DNA of 64,000 bases from Rudanella paleaurantiibacter (lineage in GTDB: Bacteria; Bacteroidota; Bacteroidia; Cytophagales; Spirosomataceae). Each line of letters begins with the position of its first letter. Position 1 is the first letter of the stretch. Position numbers and translations under genes: made by a program. Below the pieces are notes generated by a model. That model was not told the DNA's origin. It made no database searches and saw nothing but the letters and a program-made list of their open reading frames with translations. This document shows, one piece after another, positions 42,234 through 50,547 of the stretch. The DNA lies in contig NZ_WELI01000001.1 in assembly GCF_009184635.1 (NCBI RefSeq), forward strand, positions 434,001 to 498,000, read 5' to 3'.

Positions 42234-42328
42234 ATGCACTGTCTATTTTAAGATGAGTATGTTATGGATGTCACAAATTTCATACCATCTCGTGAAGACT
42301 TTTAGCGCATTAGTACGGGTTTTACGGA

Positions 42329-42346
42329 ATACGTATTACTACGTAT
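42329..42346. repeat. Short palindromic hairpin
   Basis: ATACGTA (42329-42335) and TACGTAT (42340-42346) form a 7-base perfect hairpin with a 4-base loop. It lies in the 206-base gap upstream of the 54-residue gene, where I see no other gene. Confidence 0.4.
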
Positions 42347-42439
42347 CCTGCGGTTGAATTTCACGGTTCTGTTTATCGGCAGTCAACTTGGATTGGGTAT
42401 AAAAATCCACACTTTTGTGCAGTTTTTGCCCACACTTTT

Positions 42440-43942
42440 CTACATATTCCAGCGCAGATGTTCGATCACATCGGTGGCCGTGAGTCCAATTTGTCCGCGG
42501 TTGGCCGCTGCAATATCGCCCGCCAAACCGTGGCTGTACACACCCAATACCGAAGCTTCAACCGGGTCGTACCCTTGCGCCAGCAGGGCCGTAATCACGC
42601 CCGTCAGCACATCGCCCGTGCCACCGGTGCTCAACCCCGGATTACCCGTTGAGTTGAAATGCACCTCGCCTTCGGGGGTGGCAATGGCCGTATGGGCTCC
42701 TTTCAGAACCACCACTACGTCATACCGACGGGCAAAGTCCTGCAAAATTTCGAGTTTGTCGTAGTCGTTTTCCCAACGTTGGGTGAGCCGTTCAAACTCT
42801 TTGGGGTGCGGAGTCAGAATACTACGTTCGGGTAGTAGGCCCAGTAGATCCCGGTTTTTAGCCAGAATGTTCAGAGCGTCAGCATCGAAAACGGCCGGTT
42901 TGCGGAGCGATTGTAACAGCCCCCGAAGCATCGAAACCGTTTCGGGACTTTGCCCAATGCCCGGCCCCACACCCACGGCTGAGTACTCACTAAAATCGGG
43001 TCCTGAAATGTCGCTCATACCCGTCAGAACGTGCTCATGCTGATCGGGGCGGCACATAGCCTCGGGGACGTTCGTTTGTAGAATATCGTAACCGCAACGG
43101 GGTGTCTGAACCGTGAGTAACCCTACACCCGACCGCAAACAGGCCCGGCTCGCCAGCAGGGCGGCTCCAATTTTACCGTAGCTCCCGGCCAGAAGCAGAG
43201 CGTGCCCGAACGTCCCTTTGTGCGAAAATCGGTCGCGGGTGCGCAGGAGCAGTCGGGCTTCCTCAGGGTTGGTGTAGTAGTATAACGTACGTGTCTGGTC
43301 AATGTAGCGTCGGCTGAGCCGAATATCAAGCACCTGCCAATTGCCCACGTACCGGCTGTTTTTGGGGAGCAAAAACGCTAGCTTGGGCAGCTGAAATGTC
43401 AGCGTATAATCAGGCTCGACAATTACATCACCGGGCTGATTAGGCCGATCGGCGTATAAACCACTGGCAATGTCGATGGAGATTACCATGGCTGGCGACC
43501 GGTTAATGGCCTCAATCACGGTCTTAACGATTCCTTCCGTGGGCCGCGATAACCCCGAACCGAGAATGGCGTCGATCACAATCTCGTTATGCCGTAGTGC
43601 CGGCATATCCTGTGGTTTCTCGATGTAGTTCGGATTGGTGAGCAGCTTAAGACGGCGGTGATTGTGGGCGCAGTCGTCGGATTCGCGGGGCGCGTACCGA
43701 ACTACGTTTACCTCCACGTTATAGTCGAGCTGAAGCAGCATACGGGCTACGGCCATGCCATCGCCCCCGTTGTTACCCAAACCGCAGAAAATCTTAACGG
43801 GGCGCGTGGCCGGGAACTTCGCCACAAACCAGTCGGCAAACGCTTCTGAAGCGCGTTCCATCAGATTGATGGGGGCAATGGGCTCGTGCTGAATGGTGTA
43901 CTGATCGAGTTCGCGGATTTGGTTAACGTTCAGGATTTTCAT
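42440..43942 (-). CDS. nnrD: Bifunctional NAD(P)H-hydrate epimerase/dehydratase
   Basis: A 500-residue fusion repair enzyme. The N-terminal YjeF_N (epimerase) domain, residues 1-215, shows GLGNNGGDGMAVAR. The C-terminal ribokinase-like dehydratase domain, about 225-500, ends in the nucleotide motif NPGLSTGGTGDVLTGVI. Together they repair damaged NADHX and NADPHX. The start is the ATG at 43942 (MKILNVNQ), which begins the conserved N-terminus. The upstream in-frame part would precede it by 22 residues without support. Confidence 0.95.
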   Translation of the reverse strand: MKILNVNQIRELDQYTIQHEPIAPINLMERASEAFADWFVAKFPATRPVKIFCGLGNNGGDGMAVARMLLQLDYNVEVNVVRYAPRESDDCAHNHRRLKLLTNPNYIEKPQDMPALRHNEIVIDAILGSGLSRPTEGIVKTVIEAINRSPAMVISIDIASGLYADRPNQPGDVIVEPDYTLTFQLPKLAFLLPKNSRYVGNWQVLDIRLSRRYIDQTRTLYYYTNPEEARLLLRTRDRFSHKGTFGHALLLAGSYGKIGAALLASRACLRSGVGLLTVQTPRCGYDILQTNVPEAMCRPDQHEHVLTGMSDISGPDFSEYSAVGVGPGIGQSPETVSMLRGLLQSLRKPAVFDADALNILAKNRDLLGLLPERSILTPHPKEFERLTQRWENDYDKLEILQDFARRYDVVVVLKGAHTAIATPEGEVHFNSTGNPGLSTGGTGDVLTGVITALLAQGYDPVEASVLGVYSHGLAGDIAAANRGQIGLTATDVIEHLRWNM

Positions 43943-43954
43943 AGTTGGCTTGGA

Positions 43955-44049
43955 ATAGGAACACGGGTTAAATGGATTGAACAGACTAAAACGGACAATA
44001 AAGGGCAATCGGTCATGATTTGCTTTGTCCGTTTACTCCGTGTTCCTAT
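43955..44049. repeat. Interrupted inverted repeat upstream of the hydrate-repair gene
   Basis: The outer arms ATAGGAACACGG (43955-43966) and CCGTGTTCCTAT (44038-44049) are perfect over 12 bases. Inner arms AAACGGACAA (43989-43998) and TTGTCCGTTT (44025-44034) are perfect over 10 bases. The left arm carries about 20 extra bases between the two parts, so this looks like an arm with an insertion. It is in the 328-base gap 43943-44270, which otherwise holds only rplS control elements. Confidence 0.7.
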
Positions 44050-44141
44050 TTATTCTTGCAACGCGAATTAGGCAAAAACTCTGTAATCGCCCAATCATTC
44101 CGACTCAATGGCGGCTTATGAAGCAGTTGCTCAACAAATTA

Positions 44142-44158
44142 GTGAAAGAAGCTTTCAC
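44142..44158. promoter_or_regulatory. Short palindrome overlapping the rplS promoter region
   Basis: GTGAAAG (44142-44148) and CTTTCAC (44152-44158) form a 7-base palindrome with a 3-base spacer. It lies at the expected -33 zone of the rplS promoter and could bind a regulator, or it may be chance. Confidence 0.3.
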
Positions 44159-44175
44159 CTTGCTTAATTTCTCCT

Positions 44176-44183
44176 TATCTTTG
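44176..44183 (+). promoter_or_regulatory. -7 element TATCTTTG of the rplS promoter
   Basis: An exact TAnnTTTG match, with TTTC 19 bases upstream as a weak -33 element. It gives a 5' leader of about 80 bases before the ATG at 44271. Confidence 0.6.
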
Positions 44184-44199
44184 CGGCTCATTTTACAAC

Positions 44200-44236
44200 A
44201 TCAAGGCGCTGCAAGCGTGGTGCTCGCAACCTTGTG
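44200..44236 (+). promoter_or_regulatory. Candidate ribosomal-protein leader hairpin
   Basis: In the rplS leader CAAGG pairs with CCTTG, enclosing TGCAAGC and GCTCGCA around a GTGGT loop with one internal A-C mismatch. The leader is about 80 nt, which fits an autoregulatory L19 leader as reported for other ribosomal genes. Sequence alone cannot show that L19 binds it. Confidence 0.4.
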
Positions 44237-44270
44237 TTCGCATTAACTTAGCTGACGATACACTACAGTC

Positions 44271-44633
44271 ATGAATGACCTGATCAAATTAGTGGAAGCC
44301 GACAACGCACAGCGTCGGGCTGATATGCCTACCTTCCGGGCAGGCGACACGGTCAATGTGCACGTTAAAATCCGCGAGGGTAATAAAGAGCGTATTCAGG
44401 TGTTCCAGGGTACGGTCATTCAACGCCGTAACCCAAACACCAACGGCGAAACGTTCACCGTTCGTAAAATCTCAAACGGCATCGGTGTAGAGCGTATCTT
44501 CCCCGTACTGTCGCCAAACATCGACAAAGTAGAAGTTCTGCGTCTGGGTAAAGTACGTCGTGCTCGTCTGTTCTACCTCCGTGGTCGCCAGGGTAAGGCT
44601 GCCCGCGTGAAAGAGCGGAAAGCAAAAGCGTAA
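44271..44633 (+). CDS. rplS: 50S ribosomal protein L19
   Basis: A 120-residue ribosomal protein. Conserved features are [52 protein letters not shown] and the C-terminal basic tail [17 protein letters not shown]-type (here [20 protein letters not shown]). The small size fits (E. coli 115). Alone it has its own promoter and terminator, so it is probably monocistronic here. Confidence 0.97.
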   Translation: MNDLIKLVEADNAQRRADMPTFRAGDTVNVHVKIREGNKERIQVFQGTVIQRRNPNTNGETFTVRKISNGIGVERIFPVLSPNIDKVEVLRLGKVRRARLFYLRGRQGKAARVKERKAKA

Positions 44634-44658
44634 TTACGCCCCCTGCATTTGAGCAAAG

Positions 44659-44718
44659 GTCTCAGCGTGCTTCCGCCCTTAATTTTCGGCGTAGGCAAGC
44701 TGAGACTTTTGTCTTTTT
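44659..44718 (+). terminator. Terminator after rplS
   Basis: GTCTCAGC (44659-44666) pairs with GCTGAGAC (44699-44706) over 8 bases around a long loop with its own short stem, followed by TTTTGTCTTTTT. Confidence 0.7.
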
Positions 44719-44770
44719 CCCTCCTGCCGGTTGCCCCTCGGTAACCCGGTGCTAACCTCGTTCAGAAGCC

Positions 44771-45544
44771 ATGCATTTCTTTAAATATCAGGGTACCGGC
44801 AACGACTTTGTCTTGATCGACGACCGGGCCGAAACCTTCCCGCGTCACGATCAGGCTCTGGTGGCCCGCTTGTGCGACCGCCGGTTTGGGATCGGTGGTG
44901 ATGGCCTGATTTTGCTCCAAAATCATCCTGAACTGGATTTCAGAATGGTTTATTTCAATGCCGACGGGGCCGAAGGGAGCATGTGTGGCAATGGCGGGCG
45001 GTGCATTGTCCGGTTTGCGCACGACCTGGGCCTGTTTACGGAGCACACCCGCTTCATGGCCGTGGATGGTGAGCACGAAGCCACCGTAACCGAGGGGCTG
45101 GTGTCGTTGCGGATGACCAACGTAGCCGGTATTGATCTGGGGGGCGAATATAGCTTTACCAACACGGGATCCCCGCACGTGGTCATGACTGTTGATGGGC
45201 TGGCGCAGTACGATGTGGTTGGCGTAGGTCGGCGGCTTCGGTACAGCGATGCCTTTGCGCCCAAAGGCACCAACGTCAACTTTGTACAAACCGACGAGGA
45301 CGGAACGCTTTTCGTGCGGACGTATGAGCGCGGGGTCGAAGACGAAACGTACTCCTGCGGTACGGGCGTGACGGCGGCTGCTTTGGTGGCAAATCGGCAG
45401 TCGGGAGTATCCTCGCCAGTGGCTATCCGGACGTTGGGTGGGCCTTTGCAAGTTGCTTTTGTCGAGTCAGAATCGGGCGGCTACGAGCGCATTGATCTGA
45501 TTGGCCCGGCAGTGCGGGTTTTTGAGGGCGATATTGTGCTCTAA
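44771..45544 (+). CDS. dapF: Diaminopimelate epimerase
   Basis: A 257-residue enzyme that interconverts LL- and meso-diaminopimelate for peptidoglycan and lysine. Landmarks are KYQGTGNDFVLIDDR at the N-terminus, the two catalytic cysteines Cys72 in SMCGNGGRC and Cys196 in YSCGTGVTAAA, and the substrate residues in PKGTNVNF and ERGVEDETYS. Length is typical. The gene is followed 53 bases later by the bestrophin-like gene. Confidence 0.97.
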   Translation: MHFFKYQGTGNDFVLIDDRAETFPRHDQALVARLCDRRFGIGGDGLILLQNHPELDFRMVYFNADGAEGSMCGNGGRCIVRFAHDLGLFTEHTRFMAVDGEHEATVTEGLVSLRMTNVAGIDLGGEYSFTNTGSPHVVMTVDGLAQYDVVGVGRRLRYSDAFAPKGTNVNFVQTDEDGTLFVRTYERGVEDETYSCGTGVTAAALVANRQSGVSSPVAIRTLGGPLQVAFVESESGGYERIDLIGPAVRVFEGDIVL

Positions 45545-45597
45545 CAGTTTGACCGTTTGGCGGTTTATAAACAGTTACTTGCCTTACTCAACGGTAT

Positions 45598-46527
45598 ATG
45601 ATTGTTTATAAAACGCACGATTGGCTACAGGCCATCTGGAAATTCCATACCGGCTCAACGGTACTATCCCTCCTCAAACGACTGGCGTTCGTGTTTGTTT
45701 ACGTCGTCGTTGTGATTGTGGTCGAACTCAACTTCCTCGATTTTAAGCTCAAAAACACCCCTACGGAGTTCCTGTCGACTATGGGAATTCTGTTGAGCCT
45801 GCTTATTATTTTTCGGACCAATACCGCCTACGACCGTTTCTACGAAGGTCGGCGGACCTGGGGAGTACTGGTAAACACCTGCCGAAATCTGGCCGTGTAC
45901 TACAACGCGGTGCTGGGCGAAGGCCGCCCGGCCGAGAAGCTCTTTTTCACCAAGGTGATTTCGAACTTTCCGTTTGCGCTCAAAAATCACCTGCGCGATG
46001 CCCGTAACCTGAACGACCTCGACGAAACTGTACCCGGAACACTCGCCATGTTGCAGCGTTTCGACCACGTGCCCAACGGCGTGGTGTCGCAGTTGCGTAA
46101 CCGAACTGAGCTGTTGTACAAAGAAGGCGTTATTTCGGAGGGGCAACTTATCAATCTGCACGATTTACTCACCGTTTTGCTCGATGTGGCGGGTATCTGC
46201 GAGCGAATCAAAAGCACACCGATTCCATTTTCGTACAGCTTTTTTATCAAGCTATTTATTACCTGCTACATTGGCATCATGCCGTTTATGGTAGTTGAGG
46301 ACTATGGTTACCTCACGATTCCGGCGGTTATGCTGGTGTCGTATGTGCTCGTGGGGCTGGAAATGATCGGTGTCGAGATCGAAGAGCCGTTTGGGCTCGA
46401 GCGCAACAACCTGCCTCTGACGCAGCTCTCACAGGTGATTCGGGTCAATGTGCATGAAATTTTCGGCTACAATCTGCCCAATATCGAGAAAGACGCGGCC
46501 AAGCTGGGCTTCGTGATTGTGACGTAA
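45598..46527 (+). CDS. Bestrophin family anion channel
   Basis: A 309-residue membrane protein. Typical features are the N-terminal segments LLKRLAFVFVYVVVVIVV, the motif FRTNTAYDRFYEGRRTWGVLV (read FRTNTAYDRF and EGRRTWG), and the C-terminal VEIEEPFGLERNNLPL, which matches the bestrophin domain. Prokaryotic members form pentameric ion channels in the inner membrane. The length matches the bacterial family. Confidence 0.88.
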   Translation: MIVYKTHDWLQAIWKFHTGSTVLSLLKRLAFVFVYVVVVIVVELNFLDFKLKNTPTEFLSTMGILLSLLIIFRTNTAYDRFYEGRRTWGVLVNTCRNLAVYYNAVLGEGRPAEKLFFTKVISNFPFALKNHLRDARNLNDLDETVPGTLAMLQRFDHVPNGVVSQLRNRTELLYKEGVISEGQLINLHDLLTVLLDVAGICERIKSTPIPFSYSFFIKLFITCYIGIMPFMVVEDYGYLTIPAVMLVSYVLVGLEMIGVEIEEPFGLERNNLPLTQLSQVIRVNVHEIFGYNLPNIEKDAAKLGFVIVT

Positions 46528-46533
46528 GCCTGT

Positions 46534-46842
46534 TCAACTCAGATCGCCAATGAGGCCGCCGTGGAGGTGATAAATGGTTTTGTGCTGTAGCTCAGGCTGT
46601 CGCAGAAAATCTTTGGCAGCTACCCGGCTTCGAACGCCGTTGGTGCAAACGACAATCAACGAGTCGAACGGCTCAATTTCGGCTTTGCGGGCCCGAATGT
46701 CGGCCAGTGGAATATTGATGCCGCCCAGATTAAACTCCTCAAATTCCCACTCATCCCGAACATCAATGAGCAGTGTGCCCGGCTGCTGCCGGAGTTGCTC
46801 CATCGTATTCAGATCAATATCGGTATAGCCTGTTGGTTGCAA
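46534..46842 (-). CDS. Single-domain rhodanese-like protein
   Basis: A 102-residue rhodanese fold. The catalytic cysteine lies in VVCTNGVRSRVA and the acidic motif LIDVRDEWEFEEF is present at the N-terminus. Single-domain rhodaneses handle persulfide sulfur. The frame starts with TTG at 46842. An ATG at 46803 would cut the first conserved strand, so TTG is preferred. The T-run of the terminator hairpin (46845-46841) abuts the TTG start, an unusual layout. Confidence 0.85.
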   Translation of the reverse strand: MQPTGYTDIDLNTMEQLRQQPGTLLIDVRDEWEFEEFNLGGINIPLADIRARKAEIEPFDSLIVVCTNGVRSRVAAKDFLRQPELQHKTIYHLHGGLIGDLS

Positions 46843-46845
46843 AAT

Positions 46846-46881
46846 GGGGTCGAAGGTGGGTGTATAACCACCTTCGACCCC
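46846..46881 (-). terminator. Perfect 14-base hairpin next to rhodanese start
   Basis: GGGGTCGAAGGTGG (46846-46859) and CCACCTTCGACCCC (46868-46881) are perfect complements with an 8-base loop. On the minus strand the stem runs into ATTTTG. It lies between the FG-GAP gene stop (46900) and the rhodanese start (46842). Confidence 0.75.
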
Positions 46882-46899
46882 ATAACATCCCGAAAGGTT

Positions 46900-49701
46900 T
46901 TATCGGTTCGGGAACCGCCGTCGATCAATGGCTTCGGCGGGTTGGCTACTCCGTTTGGGAAGAGTCTGTGGCTGTACCGACGTTTGGGCTTTTCCCGGAG
47001 CGAACGCATCGCGCGTAGGGGGGGGCGCTACTACGCAGCTGGCTGAGATGGTGCTCGTAGCCGTCAGGCTTACGACAATCGACGCGCCCGTTTCACCCGT
47101 CGACCAATGTACCTCGCCATCGGGGCAGCCGGTGGCTGTCAGTTGAATGGTGTTGCCGATACACACGCTCGTTTGGCTGGCGCTAATGCTGAGGGCAACC
47201 GGAGCCTGAACGGTGAGGCTGGCCGGTGGGCTGAACGTATTGGTTTGATATACTACCCGCAACTGGTATGCTGTACCGGCAAGAAGCGTACCGGGCAAAT
47301 CGACGGTCAGCTCGGTACTGGTGCTGGTAGTTGGGGTCAGGGCTGTTTGGCTGGCAAAATTATCCGTTGACAGTTCGACGCTGAAGGGGCCAGCATTGTT
47401 AAAGGGACATTGCGTGGCCGCATAGCTCAGGCTCAGGGCCTGCCCCGGCAATGGCGTGTTGGTCGAGAGGGTAGGGGCAGCCGCAAAAGCAGGCGTATTG
47501 ATGGTAGCCGTGCCAGTGGCGGTTGTAGTACAAGTACCAATGGTACAGGTGGCTGTGTAGCTGCCCGTCAGGCTGGCCGAGAACGTACTGCCTACTACAC
47601 CGCCGGGCCAGGCTACTGTACCACCCGTACAACCATTGGCCGTGAGTAGCACCGTACTGCCTGAGCAGGCAGAACCGCTACCACTCACGGTAAAGCCCGT
47701 AATGGTGTTGTTTTGGGCGACGTTGGTGCTGGCTACGCTGGTACAGCCGTTGGTGCCGGTTACAGTAACTGAGTAAAGTCCGGCACTACTTACGGTAGCC
47801 GTTGGGCCCGAAGCCCCCCCCACCTGCACGGCCCCGCTGCTAAACGCAAACGAAGTCCCTGATGTAGTGCCCGCCGTGAGGGTCACGCTGGTAGCCGTAC
47901 AATTAAGTGGGCCACTTGCTGCAAGGGTAGCGCCGGGGGCGGTGGTGTTGCTCGTGATGTTGCTGGATGCGGTAGCTGTACAGCCGTTGGCGTCGGTAAG
48001 GGTGACCGAAAACGTACCCGTTGTGTTGACTGTGATGGTGGGCGTGGTAGCCGTTGTCGACCAGCGGAAGGTACCTGTACCAATAGCGGTTAGCGTTTGG
48101 GTAGGCTGAGTACAGGTGAGTACCGCACTATTGGGGTTAATGCTTACACTCGGTGGGGTACAGCCGGTGGTAAAATTAAAGATGGTATTCGTAAGGATAC
48201 CCCGGAAAATACGACCATCGGCATCGAAAAAAGTCCCCTCGTCGGCTCGCAGTGCGTAGTTGGTCAGGCTGGCTAGCGTACTGTTAGGGTTAACTGTCCA
48301 GGTGGTTCCTGACCCAGTTACCTGCGCGCTGGTGACCGGGATCGTTTCTACAATGCTATTATTGGAGGTGCGTACCAGATATAGGTTGCCTGTTCCTTTG
48401 GCCATGCTCCGGTTAAATGTCAGTACCAGATTGGCTGTGATTGACACGTTGGTGGCATTATTGGCGGGGTTAGTTGAGCTAATAACGGGTGGGGATTCAT
48501 TCTGCCGGATAATCCGCCCTGCTGAGCTTGCTGTACCCTCGAATAGGTCTGTATCGCCATCGTTGTCGTAGTCGATAGCGTACAGCGCTGCACTATTGGT
48601 GCTACCAATCGTCTGAAATGAAATGCCACTGAGTGGGCCCGATGGAAATGAACCACTTCCGTTTGTCGCACTAATGATGTTGCTAAAATCGCCACTACCA
48701 TTATTAAGCCTTAAACCAATGTCGTTGCCTGCTGTCGTGCCCGTCTGATAGAGGATATCAATGTCGCCATCACTGTCTACATCGAAGAAAACCTGACGTC
48801 TGAAGGCGGCTATCGTCGGAAATGGGCTGGTCTGGACACTAAAGCTACCGTTGTTGTTGCGAAGCACCCGTCCGGCACCACCTGCTACTGTCTCATACAG
48901 GTCGGTATCCCCATCATTATCATAATCAACAGCAACCAGAGCTGTGTTGCTGGTAGGGCCGTTGACTTCTCGTATGGTGATCCCATTGAGTGGACCCGAT
49001 GAAAATAAGCCGGTTCCATCGGAAGCTGAGAAAAGCGTACCGAAATCGCCACTACCATTGTTCAGCCTCAGGGCAATGCTGTTAGTTGCTACTGTAGTGG
49101 ACTGGTACAGAATGTCTACATCCCCATCGTTATCTGCATCAAAGAAAAGTCGGCGGGCAAAGCTGGCTAAGGCGGGGAACGGGCTGGTCTGGACACTAAA
49201 ACTCCCGTTGTTGTTACGCAGAATCCGCCCGGTAGAAGAGGATGTCGTCTCGTACAGGTCTGTATCTCCGTCGTTATCATAATCCAGTGCTACTAAGCCG
49301 GTAGTACTGTTTGGGTTACTCACCTCGCGTAGAGCAATTCCGTTGAGTGGCCCAGATGTGAAGAGCCCAGTTCCTTCAGTAGCTGTATGTGTAGTGTTAA
49401 ATCCTCCACTACCGTCATTGAGATTTAAGCCAATTCCGGAGCCTAAGGTTGTGGTGGTTTGGTATAGAATATCAATATCTCCATCGTTATCGGCATCAAA
49501 AAAAAGCCGCCGTTGAAAGCCTGCCAGAGCTGGAAACGGACTGCCGGGTTCTGAATAAGCCACTGGAGCCAACAGGGCATGAGCAGTGGCTTTGGGTGGG
49601 TCAGTTGGTGAAGTGGCCGCCTGGATAGAAAACGTAAATAAGCAATGGAGCAAAAGGCCCAGAAAAGCCATCTGGGCTGATGGAGCGTAGCGATTCGTCA
49701 T
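46900..49701 (-). CDS. Large secreted FG-GAP/Ig-like adhesin-type protein
   Basis: A 933-residue protein with a signal peptide (QMAFLGLLLHCLFTFSIQA). Three tandem modules of 119 residues each, starting at about residue 55, have the acidic FG-GAP pattern (FFDADNDGDIDILYQ, DYDNDGDTDLYET). The DNA shows the same 357-base period (49539, 49182 and 48825 downward). After them comes an SbsA-like Ig domain (STNPANNATNVSITANLVLTF region) and several Ig-like domains. I see no T9SS sorting tail or C-terminal anchor. It follows the tail-collar gene, separated by 76 bases with a perfect 18-base hairpin. Confidence 0.82.
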   Translation of the reverse strand: MTNRYAPSAQMAFLGLLLHCLFTFSIQAATSPTDPPKATAHALLAPVAYSEPGSPFPALAGFQRRLFFDADNDGDIDILYQTTTTLGSGIGLNLNDGSGGFNTTHTATEGTGLFTSGPLNGIALREVSNPNSTTGLVALDYDNDGDTDLYETTSSSTGRILRNNNGSFSVQTSPFPALASFARRLFFDADNDGDVDILYQSTTVATNSIALRLNNGSGDFGTLFSASDGTGLFSSGPLNGITIREVNGPTSNTALVAVDYDNDGDTDLYETVAGGAGRVLRNNNGSFSVQTSPFPTIAAFRRQVFFDVDSDGDIDILYQTGTTAGNDIGLRLNNGSGDFSNIISATNGSGSFPSGPLSGISFQTIGSTNSAALYAIDYDNDGDTDLFEGTASSAGRIIRQNESPPVISSTNPANNATNVSITANLVLTFNRSMAKGTGNLYLVRTSNNSIVETIPVTSAQVTGSGTTWTVNPNSTLASLTNYALRADEGTFFDADGRIFRGILTNTIFNFTTGCTPPSVSINPNSAVLTCTQPTQTLTAIGTGTFRWSTTATTPTITVNTTGTFSVTLTDANGCTATASSNITSNTTAPGATLAASGPLNCTATSVTLTAGTTSGTSFAFSSGAVQVGGASGPTATVSSAGLYSVTVTGTNGCTSVASTNVAQNNTITGFTVSGSGSACSGSTVLLTANGCTGGTVAWPGGVVGSTFSASLTGSYTATCTIGTCTTTATGTATINTPAFAAAPTLSTNTPLPGQALSLSYAATQCPFNNAGPFSVELSTDNFASQTALTPTTSTSTELTVDLPGTLLAGTAYQLRVVYQTNTFSPPASLTVQAPVALSISASQTSVCIGNTIQLTATGCPDGEVHWSTGETGASIVVSLTATSTISASCVVAPPPTRDAFAPGKAQTSVQPQTLPKRSSQPAEAIDRRRFPNR

Positions 49702-49723
49702 GGTTGGATAGAGGAAGGGAACA

Positions 49724-49767
49724 GGTCTAAACCCGGCTTTGTAATCAGACAAAGCCGGGTTTAGACC
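49724..49767. repeat. Perfect 18-base inverted repeat between tail-collar and FG-GAP genes
   Basis: Arms 49724-49741 and 49750-49767 are exact complements with an 8-base loop (left arm GGTCTAAACCCGGCTTTG). It lies in the 76-base gap of the minus-strand gene pair. No T-run follows. Confidence 0.85.
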
Positions 49768-49777
49768 CACAAATGCC

Positions 49778-50302
49778 TTAGTTACGGCTTGGGAAAATGC
49801 CATACAGCGCAATGCAGTAGTTCATTGCCAGGTAAGGCTGCATGTTGTTGTGGGGCTGGTTGCCACCGGCTGCTCCTATGGCCTGCTGACTGGCCGTGGC
49901 GTCGATTGTAGCACCATATCCCGAAAGTGGTTCACCACCTGACGATGATACTGCCGGAACATTCCCGCCTGGCGTAGGGCTCGTGCCTGCCTGGTTCGAT
50001 ACATTGAGTGTATGCACGTGTTGAGGCATTTCGTTGTATAAGAGCGTGACGTTCTCTGTGCCCGACATCTCACCAATAACGCGCGGTGTCAGGCCTGGAC
50101 CATTGCCCATACCGATAGGAGTACGGCCACGCAAATCGGGAAGAGCAAACGTAGTTTGTCCGTTACCGCCGTACGTGGTTCCCAACAAGGCAAATAAGGC
50201 TGAGTTTTGCGAAATAGATAATAGTTGCCCGTTGCAGAATGCCCAGTCTTTGGGGGGGAAATTGAAGCCAAACAGGCCAATCATGCCAATGAAAACTTCC
50301 AT
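49778..50302 (-). CDS. Phage tail-collar domain protein (MdpB/Mdp-like)
   Basis: A 174-residue protein with the tail-collar pattern: FIGMIGLFGFNFPPKDWAFC at the N-terminus, GTTYGGNGQTTFALPDLRGR, and the C-terminal NMQPYLAMNYCIALYGIFPS. Such proteins belong to the short tail-fibre/collar group and also occur in chromosomal gene sets with no phage. No other phage gene is near, so a surface or effector role is open. It is upstream of the FG-GAP protein on the same strand, suggesting a unit. Confidence 0.85.
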   Translation of the reverse strand: MEVFIGMIGLFGFNFPPKDWAFCNGQLLSISQNSALFALLGTTYGGNGQTTFALPDLRGRTPIGMGNGPGLTPRVIGEMSGTENVTLLYNEMPQHVHTLNVSNQAGTSPTPGGNVPAVSSSGGEPLSGYGATIDATASQQAIGAAGGNQPHNNMQPYLAMNYCIALYGIFPSRN

Positions 50303-50417
50303 GATTTGAAAAAGTAGTTAGAAAATGTTGGTAGAATAGAATGGTTCAGTACAACCGTATGGATTGCCTGCCTAATGTATATAGGTTGATTATATTAGTA
50401 TTTAGATGCATTTATAT

Positions 50418-50454
50418 TTTCTGGTATTCGGTAGGACTTTCTGGTATTTGGTAG
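50418..50454. promoter_or_regulatory. Direct repeat of a 17-base word, 20-base period
   Basis: TTTCTGGTATTCGGTAG (50418-50434) and TTTCTGGTATTTGGTAG (50438-50454) differ at one base and are spaced by exactly 20 bases, two DNA turns. It lies in the 245-base gap upstream of the tail-collar gene, with no gene between. An operator for tandem binding is possible. Confidence 0.45.
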
Positions 50455-50497
50455 TTGATTTTTAGGGTGTTGTGTTTTTGGTTACAGGCGATGGGCA

Positions 50498-50526
50498 CAA
50501 AAAAAGCCACTCGGTTGGGAGTGGCT
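50498..50526 (-). terminator. Terminator for the minus-strand methyltransferase
   Basis: AGCCACTC (50505-50512) and GAGTGGCT (50519-50526) pair over 8 bases. On the minus strand the stem is followed by seven T (plus-strand A run 50498-50504). Confidence 0.9.
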
Positions 50527-50547
50527 GTATGGGTGGATGGCTACTAA

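Noticed and set aside
44025-44246. 73-codon plus-strand frame before rplS
   Set aside because: It runs through the word-repeat hairpin and the rplS promoter and leader, and the protein has no recognisable pattern.
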